A stretch of 64,000 nucleotides of DNA from Paenacidovorax monticola (GCF_014489595.1 NZ_CP060790.1:3224001-3288000); one strand, 5' to 3'; positions 19,460 to 28,314 are shown, counted from the first letter of the stretch. Made by a program: numbers and translations. The notes: a model not told the origin generated them from the letters alone.

Positions 19460-19490
19460 TTGACTCTGTCATGGTGTCAATGTTCATGAT
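19460..19490 (+). promoter_or_regulatory. copZ-cueR promoter with MerR-type 19-bp spacer
   Basis: -35 TTGACT at 19460-19465 and -10 CATGAT at 19485-19490 are separated by 19 bp. An inverted repeat TTGAC/GTCAA with an 11-bp centre (19460-19480) overlaps the -35 and spacer. Inferred CueR target, giving copper induction of its own operon. Confidence 0.6.
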
Positions 19491-19523
19491 TCCGCCATCC
19501 ACCACTTTTCACGGAGCCATTCC

Positions 19524-19721
19524 ATGCAACATACCCTCCAAGTCCAAGGCATGACCTGCGGCCACTGCGAGCGCAGCGTCACCCAGGCCGTGCAGCGCGT
19601 CGACCCTGACGCCACCGTGCGCATCGACCGCGCCCAAGGCCAGGTCGTGGTGGAAAGCGACGAGCCGCGCACGGCCCTGGCCGCCGCCATCGCCGAGGAA
19701 GGCTACACGGTCGCCCCATGA
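19524..19721 (+). CDS. copZ: copper chaperone CopZ (heavy-metal-associated domain)
   Basis: Single HMA domain of 65 residues with the Cu(+) site MTCGHC at residues 10-15. It should carry Cu(+) in the cytoplasm to CopA and to CueR. It overlaps the regulator gene by 4 bases (ATGA, 19718-19721), so chaperone and sensor are co-translated, and it is divergent from copA. Confidence 0.92.
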   Translation: MQHTLQVQGMTCGHCERSVTQAVQRVDPDATVRIDRAQGQVVVESDEPRTALAAAIAEEGYTVAP

Positions 19722-20170
19722 ACGGCAAAGCCCAGGCGTGGCCCGTGCCCATCGGCACCGCCGCGCAGCGCGCGGGGGTGTCGGCGCGCATGGTACGGCA
19801 CTACGAATCGCTGGGGCTGCTGCCGCCCGTGGCGCGCACCGACAGCGGCTACCGCCAGTACACCGAGGCCGACGTGCACGCGCTGCGCTTCATCCGGCGC
19901 GGGCGCGACCTCGGCTTCTCGATGGACGAGATCGCCACGCTGCTGGGCCTGTGGCAGGACAAGGGCCGCGCGAGCAGCCAGGTCAAGCGCATCGCCCAGG
20001 CCCACATCGACGACCTGAGCCAGCGCATCGCCGCCATGCAGGCCATGCAGCGCACGCTGCAGTCGCTGGTGGGCTGCTGCCAGGGCGACGAGCGGCCAGA
20101 CTGCCCCATCCTGGATGATCTAGCCGGGGCTCCTTTGCTATCAAAAAAGAAGCTGCTTACGACGAATTAA
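19718..20170 (+). CDS. cueR: CueR, Cu(I)-responsive MerR-family regulator
   Basis: MerR-type activator of 150 residues: N-terminal winged helix (TAAQRAGVSARMVRHYESLGLL), dimerisation helix, and the C-terminal copper loop CCQGDERPDCPIL, with the two ligand cysteines spaced as in CueR/HmrR. It should bind the overlong spacers in front of copA and copZ. The last residues (APLLSKKKLLTTN) are encoded by a dispersed 47-bp repeat that also supplies the stop codon, so the tail is not family sequence. Confidence 0.93.
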   Translation: MNGKAQAWPVPIGTAAQRAGVSARMVRHYESLGLLPPVARTDSGYRQYTEADVHALRFIRRGRDLGFSMDEIATLLGLWQDKGRASSQVKRIAQAHIDDLSQRIAAMQAMQRTLQSLVGCCQGDERPDCPILDDLAGAPLLSKKKLLTTN

Positions 20171-20180
20171 CAAGCGCTGG
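20134..20180 (+). repeat. 47-bp dispersed repeat, copy 2 (overlaps the 3' end of cueR)
   Basis: TTTGCTATCA at 20134-20143 and CAAGCGCTGG at 20171-20180, the same 47-nt length and block order as the copy at 5125-5171, with different filler sequence. It encodes the tail of CueR. Confidence 0.65.
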
Positions 20181-20213
20181 GGGCTGAAAACCCGAAACCT
20201 TGCGCTCGCCCCC

Positions 20214-21467
20214 TTAACGGGGCCGCAGGGTATAGAGGCCCACATCAATTCGCCCAGCACGGAACCCTGCCTCACAGTAGCAAAGGTAGTACTCCCACAG
20301 GCGGCGAAAGCGCTCATCGAACCCTTGCGCAGCAATGGTGGGCCAGGCGGCCAGGAAGCGCTGGCGCCAGTCCACCAGCGTGCGGGCGTAGCTGTCGCCA
20401 AAACTCAAATGCGTCTCCAGCGCCAGGCCCGCGCGGTCTGCATGCTCGCGCATGGCACGCACGGAAGGCAGCATGCCGCCGGGGAAGATGTGGCGCTGAA
20501 TGAAGTCCGCACCGCTGCGGTAACGGTCGAAGTAATCGTCGTGGATGGTGATGGCCTGCAGCACCGCGTGACCGCCGGGCGCCAGGCGTTCGCGCAGGGT
20601 GTTGAAGTACACGGGCCAGTAGGCCTCCCCCACCGCTTCGATCATTTCAATGGACACGATGCGGTCGAACCGGCCCGTGACATCGCGGTAGTCCTGCAGG
20701 CGCAAGTCCACGCGCGATTGCAGGCCCCGGCGGACCACCCGCTCCTGTGCGTGGGCCAGTTGCTCGCGCGAGAGGGTCAGGCCCGTGACCTGCGCGCCAT
20801 GGCGGCCCGCCAGGGACGCGGCCACCTCGCCCCAGCCGCACCCAATCTCCAGCACCTGGGCACCCGGCGCGGCATTCACCAGGTCCAGGATGCGTTGCAG
20901 GCGGATGGCCTGGGCCCGCTCCAGGCTTTCCTGGCCGGTTGCATACAGTGCGCTCGAGTAGAGCATGGTGGCGTCCAGCCATTGCGCATAGAAATCGTTG
21001 CCCAGGTCGTAGTGGAAGGCGATGTTCTGGCGGCTGCCCTTGCGGGAGTTGGCGCGCAGCCGGTGAAACAGCCGCGTCCACCAGGCGGCGGGGCCCTTGC
21101 CTTCCAGCGCACGGCCCCAATGGGCTTCGTTCTGGATACCGAACAGCAACACGGCCGTGAGGTCGGGGGTGGACCACTCGCCGTCGCGGTAGGACTCCGC
21201 CAGGCCCAGGTCGCCCTGCACCATCAGCCGCAGCAGCGGGCGCCAGCCATGCAGGCGCAGGCTGGCGTGGGCGCCGGGGTACTCACCCCGCGCCTCCAGA
21301 CGCTGGCCCCCAGGAAGCTCCAGTACCAGGCTGCCCCATTGCACGCGTCCCAGCAGATGGCCCAGCAGGCCGCGCACAGCGCGCGGTATGCCGTGCAGCG
21401 CAGGCACGGTGCGCGCCAATGGTGGGGCGCCCAAGGCGGCGGATTCGGCAGTGTCGAAAGGGCTCAT
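20214..21467 (-). CDS. SAM-dependent cyclopropane-fatty-acyl-phospholipid synthase family methyltransferase (first copy)
   Basis: CFA-synthase-like enzyme of 417 residues, close to the length of classical Cfa proteins. The SAM-binding motif is VLEIGCGWGEVAASLA, preceded by the family block IAFHYDLGNDFYAQWLDATMLYSSA and followed by SIEMIEAVGEAYW and FIQRHIFPGGMLPS. It methylates unsaturated acyl chains of membrane phospholipids. It is the last gene of a leftward operon with the FAD protein and the DUF1365 protein (4-base overlap at 21464-21467). This arrangement is known from sigma-ChrR (singlet oxygen) regulons. Confidence 0.92.
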   Translation of the reverse strand: MSPFDTAESAALGAPPLARTVPALHGIPRAVRGLLGHLLGRVQWGSLVLELPGGQRLEARGEYPGAHASLRLHGWRPLLRLMVQGDLGLAESYRDGEWSTPDLTAVLLFGIQNEAHWGRALEGKGPAAWWTRLFHRLRANSRKGSRQNIAFHYDLGNDFYAQWLDATMLYSSALYATGQESLERAQAIRLQRILDLVNAAPGAQVLEIGCGWGEVAASLAGRHGAQVTGLTLSREQLAHAQERVVRRGLQSRVDLRLQDYRDVTGRFDRIVSIEMIEAVGEAYWPVYFNTLRERLAPGGHAVLQAITIHDDYFDRYRSGADFIQRHIFPGGMLPSVRAMREHADRAGLALETHLSFGDSYARTLVDWRQRFLAAWPTIAAQGFDERFRRLWEYYLCYCEAGFRAGRIDVGLYTLRPR

Positions 21468-22272
21468 GGCTTGGCTCGGCGAGGAATGACGGAAACGGTT
21501 TCCGTGGGGGCTGCAGGGCGGTGCTTCAGGTGGAGGCCCACGCCCCGCAACAACAGCTTGAGCGCCTCCCAGTGGATGGCACCCACGACCTTGAGGGTGA
21601 GCAAGGGGTGGCTGACAAACGCGCGCAGCAGGGCGCCATCCGTGAGGGGGCGGCGCACGGCGTCCAACTGGGCGACCAGCTGGGCGCCTTCGGTATCGTG
21701 GGCATCCACACCCACCCCCAGGCGGCTGCCCGCTGCCGCATCGCCGTACTGCGGTGGCTTGATGCGGAAGCGGTAGTGCATCTGCATATCCAGAAACGGC
21801 GAGACAAACATGCGCTTATCGCAGCGCTGCATGAAAAGCCCTTGCCTGGGGGCCGCGGGGTCCACGGGAATGAGGTAGCTGTGGCGCTCGCCAAAGGTGT
21901 TGCTGACCTCATAGAGCATGGCCTGCAGCGGGCCCTGCGGGTGGTGGCAGAAATACACCGACAGCGGATTGAAGGCATAGCCCAGGATGCGCGGCATGGT
22001 CAGCAGCCGAATGCCGCCCCTGGCTGCAGCCCTGCTGCCGCAAGCTGGCCGTCCACATAGGCGCGCAGCCCTTCAGCGCAGCCATCGCCGTAATCCGAGG
22101 GGTACAGGCTGAACAGGTTGAAGCGCTCTAGGGAAAACCAGCGCAGGCGGGCATGCAATGCCGGCAACTCGTCCACGTCCAGCAGCAGGCTGAACACGCG
22201 GTACTGCAGGCGGTGCTTCAGCGGGCGCAGCCGCTGGTGCATGACATGGCCGACATACAGCGCGGAGTACAT
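21464..22272 (-). CDS. DUF1365 family protein, with a frameshift
   Basis: About 269 residues after correction, the normal DUF1365 length. The N-terminal part (MYSALYVGHVMHQRLRPLKH) and the C-terminal part (MPRILGYAFNPLSVYFCHH) are conserved family blocks but lie in different frames. A run of four C at 22017-22020 is the break: one extra base gives PGGGIRLLTMPRILGY, joining them. Probably a sequencing error. DUF1365 proteins nearly always sit beside an FAD oxidoreductase and a CFA-like methyltransferase, as here, and are thought to take part in fatty-acyl modification; the reaction is not known to me. Confidence 0.88.
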
Positions 22273-22274
22273 GC

Positions 22275-23678
22275 TCAGGCCACCTGCACCGCTGAACCCG
22301 CAGCACCCGCCGCCGCTGCCGTTCCACCGTGCGCATGAGCGTGGATGCGGGCGGATTCGTTGGGCACATTCCAGGGGCGGCGCACGCCACCCAGGGCCTC
22401 CGCCACCGCCAGGCCTGCCTGCAGGCCGTCCTCATGGAAGCCGGAGCCAAAGTACGCGCCGCAGAACCAGGTGTTGCGCCCCCCCTGGAGCGACCACAGG
22501 TGCTTTTGCGCCACGATGGCCGCCGCATCGAACAAGGGGTGCTCGTACACCTCGGTGCGTATCAGGTGCTCCGCGCGCGGCGCAACCAGGGGGTTGAGTG
22601 TGAGGAACAGGGGGTTGCTCGGGTCGATACCCTGCAAGCGATTCATCCAGTAGCTCACGCACAAGGCGCCAGGCCGCTGCCGGTCCGCCAGGTAGTTCCA
22701 GCTGGCCCACACGCAAGGGCGCCGTGGCATCAGGGCCGGGTCGCTGTGCAGCACGGCGTGGTTGCGGCTGTAGCGGAAGGCGCCCAGCAGCTCGGATTCC
22801 CGCGCACTCGCATCCGGCAGCAGGCGCAGTGCCTGATCCGCATGGGTGGCCAGCACCACCTGGTCGAACCGTTGCGCGAGCCATCCATGGCGGGTGCGCA
22901 AGGCCACGCCCTCAGAATCCCGCCGCACTTCCAGAATGCCGCAGTCCAGCCGAACTGCGTCGCTGCCAAGGGCACCGAGAATCTTCTGCACATACTGCCG
23001 GCTGCCCCCCGCCACGGTGCGCCACACAGGACGGCCCGTGAGCTGCAGCAGATGGTGGTTTTCACAAAAGCGCACGAAGGCTTCTGTCGGGTACGCGCCG
23101 ATCTGGGCCGCAGAGGTGGACCAGATAGCCGCGGCCATGGGGTAGAGGTGATCCTCACGAAACGCTTGGCCGTACCCCTTGGCATTCAGGTAGTCCTCCA
23201 GCGGCATGAGGCCCATGTGCTGCGCATCCCGTGGCGCTTCGCGGTAGAAGCGCACCAAGTCTTTCAGCATGCCCCAGAAGCGTGGCCGCAGCAGGTTGCC
23301 GCGCTGCGCAAACAGGCCATTCAGGTCGGTGCCCGCATATTCCAGGGCGCCTTGGTCCAGGCTCACGGCAAACGACATGTCGGACGCCTGGGTTTCCACC
23401 CCCAGGTGGGCGAACAGGGCCGTCAGATTGGGGTACGCCGGCTCGTTGTAGACGATGAAGCCCGTATCCACTGGCACGGGCCGGTCCACGCCCGGCGCAT
23501 CGACCGTGTTGCTGTGCCCGCCCGCGCGGCCATCGGCCTCGAACAGGACCACCTGGTGCCGCTGGGAGAGCAGCCACGCGCAAGACAGGCCGGAGATGCC
23601 ACTGCCCACCACCGCGATGCGCAGGGGCACGCCGGTGGAAGCAGAAGCCGACTGGGGCGGCGTTGCAGTGGATGTCAT
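22275..23678 (-). CDS. FAD-dependent oxidoreductase (amine-oxidase fold, acyl desaturase-like)
   Basis: Flavoprotein of 467 residues. The N-terminal ADP-binding fold is IAVVGSGISGLSCAWLLS (about residues 20-37) with the Glu of FEADGRAGGHSNTV. Further family blocks are WSTSAAQIGAYPTEAFVRF and FCGAYFGSGFHEDGLQAG near the C-terminus. It is first in an operon with DUF1365 and a CFA-like methyltransferase. Relatives in ChrR-controlled operons of Rhodobacter have been linked to desaturation and furan-fatty-acid formation from methylated acyl chains; applying this here is inference. A candidate ECF promoter lies at 23706-23733. Confidence 0.88.
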   Translation of the reverse strand: MTSTATPPQSASASTGVPLRIAVVGSGISGLSCAWLLSQRHQVVLFEADGRAGGHSNTVDAPGVDRPVPVDTGFIVYNEPAYPNLTALFAHLGVETQASDMSFAVSLDQGALEYAGTDLNGLFAQRGNLLRPRFWGMLKDLVRFYREAPRDAQHMGLMPLEDYLNAKGYGQAFREDHLYPMAAAIWSTSAAQIGAYPTEAFVRFCENHHLLQLTGRPVWRTVAGGSRQYVQKILGALGSDAVRLDCGILEVRRDSEGVALRTRHGWLAQRFDQVVLATHADQALRLLPDASARESELLGAFRYSRNHAVLHSDPALMPRRPCVWASWNYLADRQRPGALCVSYWMNRLQGIDPSNPLFLTLNPLVAPRAEHLIRTEVYEHPLFDAAAIVAQKHLWSLQGGRNTWFCGAYFGSGFHEDGLQAGLAVAEALGGVRRPWNVPNESARIHAHAHGGTAAAAGAAGSAVQVA

Positions 23679-23705
23679 GCGGGCTCCTGGGTGGGTGTGC
23701 CCTTT

Positions 23706-23733
23706 TCTACGTCACGCACCCCGTTTTGGATTG
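23706..23733 (-). promoter_or_regulatory. candidate ECF-sigma promoter for the FAD-DUF1365-CFA operon
   Basis: On the minus strand: CAATCC, 16 bp, CGTAGA. It matches the layout of two other promoters of this locus (TGATCT-16-CGTACA and TGATCC-16-CGTAAG). It ends 27 bases before the start codon of the FAD gene. Confidence 0.55.
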
Positions 23734-23762
23734 GTGGTCCACAAGGTTTTTGTTACCCTCCC

Positions 23763-23790
23763 TGATCTAAGGGCCGCGCCGCTGCGTACA
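23763..23790 (+). promoter_or_regulatory. candidate autoregulatory ECF promoter of the sigma gene
   Basis: TGATCT at 23763-23768, 16 bp, CGTACA at 23785-23790. The -10 element ends just before the first ATG at 23792, which argues that translation starts further in, at 23837 or 23882. Confidence 0.55.
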
Positions 23791-23791
23791 G

Positions 23792-24468
23792 ATGCGCATG
23801 AGCGGCCTGCCATCCGTCCCCCTGTGGTCCCCTGCCATGCAGCACCTGCAACAGCAGCGCCGGCCTGTGCCCCTGTCGATCGTGAACCCTGCCTCCTCCC
23901 GCAACGACCTGCCCGCGCCCGAGCTGTTGGCCGAGCTGGTCACCGCCGTGGCGCAGCAGGGCGACCGCCAGGCGTTTGCCGTGCTGTTCAAGCACTTCGC
24001 CCCCCGCATCAAGAGTTACCTGCTGCGTGCTGGCGCCACGGACGACCAGGCCGAGGAGCTGACCCAGGAGACCATGGTGACCCTGTGGCGCAAGGCATCG
24101 TTGTTCGATGCCCGCCATGCCGGCGTCTCCACCTGGATCTTCGCCATCGCCCGCAACCTGCGCGTAGACAGCCTGCGCCGCCAGGGCGGGCTGCGCACCC
24201 AACTCGACGACATCGAGACACTGGAGGCCATGCCCGATGGGGCTCCAGCCCCCGAGGAACAACTGCACACCGCCCGCATGGAACAAGGTGTGCGTGACGC
24301 ACTGGCGCACCTGCCCCCGAGCAGGCCCAGGTGCTGCGCCTGTCGTACTACGAGGACCAGCCCCACGCGCAGATTGCCCAGCAACTGGGCATTCCGCTCG
24401 GCACGGTGAAGTCCCGGGTCCGGCTGGCCGTGGCCCATCTGCGCCGGCTGCTGGAGAAACAGCCATGA
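23792..24468 (+). CDS. ECF sigma factor (RpoE/ChrR-partner type), with a frameshift
   Basis: Alternative sigma factor, up to about 225 residues after correction. Region 2 is visible in VLFKHFAPRIKSYLLRAG and AEELTQETMVTLWRKA, with WIFAIARNLRVDSLRR following. A run of five C at 24314-24318 breaks the frame; one more C gives LPPEQAQVLRLSYYEDQPH and the region-4 helix-turn-helix (IAQQLGIPLGTVKSRVR), ending at 24468. Probably a base-calling error. The gene overlaps chrR by 4 bases. The true start is uncertain: 23792, 23837 (ATG) or 23882 (GTG), because the candidate promoter lies against the first ATG. Confidence 0.9.
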
Positions 24469-25133
24469 ACGCGCCCGTTCAACACCCCGGCGACGACCTG
24501 CTGCTGGCCCACGCGGCCGGGCAGCTGGCAGCCGGCCCCGCCATCCTGGTTGCGACCCACCTGGAGGGCTGCGCCCATTGCCGCGAGCGCATGCGCACCC
24601 TGCAGGCCACCGGTGGCGCCCTGCTTGAATCCCTGCCAGAGGCGTCACTGCCGCCCGATGCGCTGGCACGCACCATGGCCTCCATCGATGCGCTGCACCG
24701 ACCGGGCCGCGAATGGCCCGCCCCCGTGCAGCCCACCGCTCATCCGGCACTGCCCGATGGCATGTCCTGGCCCAAGGCCTTGCGAGGCTGCCAAGCCTCA
24801 CGCTGGCACTGGATGGGCCCGGGCATGCGCTGGAGCCGGGTCACCGTGCCCTACGACCCAGCCGCCAACGTGTTCCTGCTGCGCATTGCCGCAGGCAAGT
24901 TCTTGCCGCAGCACACCCACAGCGAGCGCGAGCTGACGCAGGTGCTGTATGGCCGCTTCCACGATGGCCGTGCCATGTTCGGCCCCGGGGACTTTGACGA
25001 CACGGACCCCACCATCCGCCACCAGCCCGTGGTGCAGGCCGAAGGGGAATGCATCTGCATCGCATCGGTCGAAGGCCGTGTGGTGTTCGACGGCTTCATT
25101 GCCCGCACCCTGGGCACGTTGGTGGGCATGTGA
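24465..25133 (+). CDS. chrR: ChrR-type zinc anti-sigma factor
   Basis: Anti-sigma factor of 222 residues with both metal sites of ChrR. The N-terminal zinc anti-sigma domain has H7 and H32-x3-C36-x2-C39 (THLEGCAHC). The C-terminal cupin has H150, H152 and E156 (QHTHSERE) and H186. As I recall them, the Rhodobacter ChrR ligands are His6/His31/Cys35/Cys38 and His141/His143/Glu147/His177, which fits with a constant offset in each domain. It should hold the upstream sigma factor inactive until singlet oxygen or organic peroxide triggers its loss. It ends at a bidirectional hairpin terminator. Confidence 0.93.
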   Translation: MNAPVQHPGDDLLLAHAAGQLAAGPAILVATHLEGCAHCRERMRTLQATGGALLESLPEASLPPDALARTMASIDALHRPGREWPAPVQPTAHPALPDGMSWPKALRGCQASRWHWMGPGMRWSRVTVPYDPAANVFLLRIAAGKFLPQHTHSERELTQVLYGRFHDGRAMFGPGDFDDTDPTIRHQPVVQAEGECICIASVEGRVVFDGFIARTLGTLVGM

Positions 25134-25135
25134 AA

Positions 25136-25161
25136 AAGGCCTGCGGCACGCCGCAGGCCTT
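25136..25161. terminator. intrinsic terminator between chrR and the convergent DUF2177 operon
   Basis: Perfect 11-bp stem AAGGCCTGCGG/CCGCAGGCCTT with a 4-nt loop. Five A at 25133-25137 become the U-run for the leftward transcript, so it is canonical for the DUF2177 operon and a weaker stop for chrR. Confidence 0.8.
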
Positions 25162-25202
25162 GCTATTGCCCGGCTGCCGGGGCGATTGCAGACACCGCGC
25201 AC

Positions 25203-25658
25203 TCAGCGCGCAGCGTGGCGAGCACTCCGGCGCAGCACCCACCAGGCCGACACGGCGCTGGACACGCCCGTGGCCACCGTGCCCCAGCACAGGTCGGCCA
25301 GCGTCACCGCCCAAGGCCAGCCCGACAAGGTGGCCTGGTTGGTGAGGTCGTACGTCGCATAGGCCAGCAAGCCCAGGAACGCGCCGGACCGGGCCGCCAC
25401 GGCCACACGGCCCGCCACCACGGCCGGCGCAATCGCAAAGTGCACCATGCCCGCCACGTACAACAGGTAGAACAGCACCGTCGGCACCAGCTCAAACCCC
25501 GGTGCCAGCAGATGACCCAAGGCGGGCCGGTAGAGACGGTCCGCAGCCCAGGTCAGCCAGAACGCATCGAGCGTCAAAAACACGATGGCAACGGACGGAT
25601 ACGCCCATGCCCAGATGCGGGTGCGCGAAGGCGGGACCGGTGTTGTTCGTAGACTCAT
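25203..25658 (-). CDS. DUF2177 family inner-membrane protein
   Basis: Membrane protein of 151 residues with four predicted helices. The family blocks are FLTLDAFWLTWAADRLYRPALG and AYATYDLTNQATLSGWPW (each quoted in part), ending in a basic tail. DUF2177 proteins have no assigned function. It is the last gene of the leftward operon CFA2-DUF1295-DUF6134-DUF2177, three bases after the DUF6134 stop, and is probably under the same ECF sigma factor. Confidence 0.85.
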   Translation of the reverse strand: MSLRTTPVPPSRTRIWAWAYPSVAIVFLTLDAFWLTWAADRLYRPALGHLLAPGFELVPTVLFYLLYVAGMVHFAIAPAVVAGRVAVAARSGAFLGLLAYATYDLTNQATLSGWPWAVTLADLCWGTVATGVSSAVSAWWVLRRSARHAAR

Positions 25659-25661
25659 GGT

Positions 25662-26384
25662 TCAGCGTGCTGCGTTGACGGAGGAATTCACCGCGGGCAG
25701 GCGGTAACTGAGCTGCCGGCCTCCACGCACTTGGGCGTCCAGGCCGATCCATTCTCCGCCGTGTGCCGCGTACCAGACATCGATGGTCTGGTCTTGCGTG
25801 CGAATACGCCAGCGCTCGGCAGGCACGGTGGCACCGCGCGCATCCAGGCTGCCATCGGCCAGGCGCTCGATCTGCACGGGCTCCAGCTTGCCGGTCTGCA
25901 CGTTGATCAGCTGCGTCTGGCGCCGCAACGCCGGGCTCCAGTAGGCAAAGCCCATGGTGCAGCCCGGCACATCACGCACCGCATCGCCCGGGGTGGCCGT
26001 CACCCGCAACCCTCTGGCGCCCTCCGCCAGCGCCTGCGCCCGCACGGTCTGGGGCTTGCCGTCGTCATTGGTGCGGGACTCCATCTCGGTCAGGCAGTCT
26101 CCCCGCCAGCGCTCGTTGGCGGTGTGCTGGTAGCGGTACACCACCAGGCCCAGCATCCGCACCGTGAAGGAAGCATCGCTTTGCACCTGGCGCTGCTCAC
26201 CGGCTTCGGTCACCACGAAGCGGTGCTCCCCGATGGGGCGGCCATCAAGCTGGGCCTCGAACCGCCATTCGCGCACCTGGGCCGAAGCCGCCACGGGCAG
26301 GGCCAGGCACGCCAACGCAGCCGCGGCGCACCACCGGTTTGCGGATCTCTCCATCCATCGCTGCATTGCTTTCTCCGCATCCAC
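25662..26384 (-). CDS. DUF6134 family secreted protein
   Basis: Predicted periplasmic protein of 240 residues or slightly less. The N-terminus holds a signal peptide (CAAAALACLALPVAASAQ), followed by VREWRFEAQLDGRPIGEHRF and a mostly beta-strand body, which resembles DUF6134. The function is unknown. Starts at 26384 or at the internal Met codons (MQRW, MERS) are all possible; the signal peptide is kept in each case. It lies in the ECF-type operon between the DUF1295 and DUF2177 genes. Confidence 0.75.
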   Translation of the reverse strand: MDAEKAMQRWMERSANRWCAAAALACLALPVAASAQVREWRFEAQLDGRPIGEHRFVVTEAGEQRQVQSDASFTVRMLGLVVYRYQHTANERWRGDCLTEMESRTNDDGKPQTVRAQALAEGARGLRVTATPGDAVRDVPGCTMGFAYWSPALRRQTQLINVQTGKLEPVQIERLADGSLDARGATVPAERWRIRTQDQTIDVWYAAHGGEWIGLDAQVRGGRQLSYRLPAVNSSVNAAR

Positions 26385-26393
26385 AGGAACAGA

Positions 26394-27193
26394 TCAGGCC
26401 GAGCGCCGGGGCGGCCAGGGCACGAACGCGCTGGTGCGCGCCGCATAGTCGCGGTAGGCGGGGCGACGCTGCGCCATGCCCTGCTCCAGCAACACCACGC
26501 CCGACACCTTGAGCAGCAGCCAGGTCATGAGCACGGGCGAGAGCACGGTCCACCAGGCCGCAGCCCCCGCCGCCCCCAGGGCCATCAGCCAGAAGCCCCA
26601 CCACAGGCAGGCTTCGCCAAAATAGTTGGGGTGGCGCGACCAGGCCCACAGGCCGCGGTCCATCACCGCACCCGGCGCACGCGCACCGCGCAGGAAGCGC
26701 GCCAACTGCGCATCCGCCACGGCAGAGAACAACGCACCGAACGTGGCCAGGGCAGCCCCCAGGGCCGCCACCGCGCCACCGCGCTGGCCCGCCGCAAAAA
26801 ACACCAGTAATGGGGCCGAGACCAGCCAGGCAATCACCGCCTGCAGCCCAAACACCACGTATACGCTTTGCCAGGCAAATGTCGGCCCCCGCGCCTCCCG
26901 CATGGCCCGGTAACGGCTGTCCTCGCCGTGGCCCCAGTTGCGCCAGGTGAGGTAGAGCGACAGGCGCAGCGCCCACGCCACCAGCACGGCCAGCAACGCC
27001 CCCGCCAGGGGGCTGCCGCGCCATGGGAAATGCGCGGCATAGGCCAGGCCCGGCCCGGCGATCAGCCAAGGCCAGACGCGGTCCGCCAGGCTGGCATCGC
27101 GCCGCAGCACGCTCACCCCCCAGGTGGGCAGCGCAATGGCCACGGCCACCGCCAACCCGGCCAGTGCGGGGGGAGCAGTTCCGTAGATGGCAT
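26394..27193 (-). CDS. DUF1295 (steroid 5-alpha-reductase-like) membrane protein, with a probable frameshift at the 5' end
   Basis: Polytopic membrane protein of the DUF1295 family with the C-terminal signature WSRHPNYFGEACLWWGFWL and LLEQGMAQRRPAYRDYAARTSAF (quoted in part). The uninterrupted frame starts only at a TTG (27155), inside the first helix. A run of six G at 27168-27173 sits just upstream; one more base joins an ATG at 27193 (MPSTELLPPALAGLAVAVA) to the rest, giving a normal N-terminus 25 bp after the upstream stop. I therefore place the start at 27193. The family includes reductases/methyltransferase-fold proteins; its role here, probably on lipids, is inferred from the operon. 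Confidence 0.82.
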
Positions 27194-27217
27194 GGGGCCC
27201 GTCACCGCCTCAGCCCT

Positions 27218-28270
27218 TCAGCGCTTGGCGAACAGGTAGTGGCTGACCCACCATTGCTGCCCCTGGTCATAGGCAAACAGCTCTTCCACCGACATGAAGA
27301 ACAAACGCCAGCGTGTCCACCACACCTGGGCGTTGTCGGCGCCATAGGTCCGCTCGAACAACGGCCGCAGCGTGCTGCGCGCCTGGTCCATGTTGTCCAG
27401 CCAGGCCCGGGCCGTGCGCGCATAGTGGCGGCCATCCCAGCGCCAGCGTTCCAGCAGCCGCAGGTCGTCCTGGCAATGCAGGGCCAGATCGTCGCTGGGC
27501 ATCATGCCGCCCGAGAAAAAGTAGCGGCTCATCCAGTCGCTGGCATCCCGCTCCACGAACGCATAGGGTGCGCCCCGGTGGGTGAACACATGCATGAAGA
27601 AGCGGCCTTCCGGCGCGAGCCAGCGTGCCACGTTGGCAAAGGCACGGGGCCAGTTGCGCAGGTGCTCGAACATCTCCACCGACACCACGCGGTCAAAGCG
27701 CTGGTCGGTGTCGAAATGGTTGATGTCGCTGGTGATGACCTGCACGTTGGTGATGCCCCGGCGCACCGCCTCGGCCTGGATGTAAGCGCGCTGGGAGTGG
27801 GAGTTGGACAGCGCCGTGATCTGCGCCTGCGGGTAGCGCTGCGCCATCCACAGGGTGAGCGATCCCCAGCCGCAGCCCAGCTCCAGGATGCGGTGGCCGT
27901 CCGCCAGGCCCGCTCGCTCGCAGGTAGCCTCCAGTGCGGCTGCCTCTGCCTCCGCCAGATTGCGGGTGCCCTCCGGCCACCAGCAGGCGCTGTACTTCCG
28001 GTGGGGGCCCAGTACCTGGGCAAAGAATTCCGGCGGCAGCTCGTAGTGCTGGGCATTGGCCAGCTCGGGCAGCAAGGCCAGCGGCGCCACACGCAGCTCC
28101 TTCGCAAAGGAGCGCGTGAGGTCGGCAACCGCTTCGGCATCGTGGCCGCGCAGTTCGGTTAAACGGTCGCGCAGCAGGCGCCGGATACCCAGGCGAATCC
28201 CGGGATCGGGCACCCGGCCCTGTTCAACCCAGCGGATGGCGGCAGCAGTGGTAGCGGTGGCAAGCGACAT
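27218..28270 (-). CDS. CFA-synthase family methyltransferase (second, divergent copy)
   Basis: SAM-dependent methyltransferase of 350 residues with motif ILELGCGWGSLTLWMA, then SVEMFEHLRNW and YFFSGGMMPSDD. It is only distantly like the first copy (20214-21467) and lacks the HYDLGNDF block in that form, having NAQHYELPPEFFAQVLGPH instead. The start at 28270 (MSLATATTAAAIRWVEQGR) is preferred to a longer upstream extension because the ECF promoter lies at 28316-28343. First gene of the operon with DUF1295, DUF6134 and DUF2177. Confidence 0.85.
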   Translation of the reverse strand: MSLATATTAAAIRWVEQGRVPDPGIRLGIRRLLRDRLTELRGHDAEAVADLTRSFAKELRVAPLALLPELANAQHYELPPEFFAQVLGPHRKYSACWWPEGTRNLAEAEAAALEATCERAGLADGHRILELGCGWGSLTLWMAQRYPQAQITALSNSHSQRAYIQAEAVRRGITNVQVITSDINHFDTDQRFDRVVSVEMFEHLRNWPRAFANVARWLAPEGRFFMHVFTHRGAPYAFVERDASDWMSRYFFSGGMMPSDDLALHCQDDLRLLERWRWDGRHYARTARAWLDNMDQARSTLRPLFERTYGADNAQVWWTRWRLFFMSVEELFAYDQGQQWWVSHYLFAKR

Positions 28271-28314
28271 GGCAGATGGACTCCGCGCCAGCCCGACCGG
28301 GCAGCGCATGCCCC

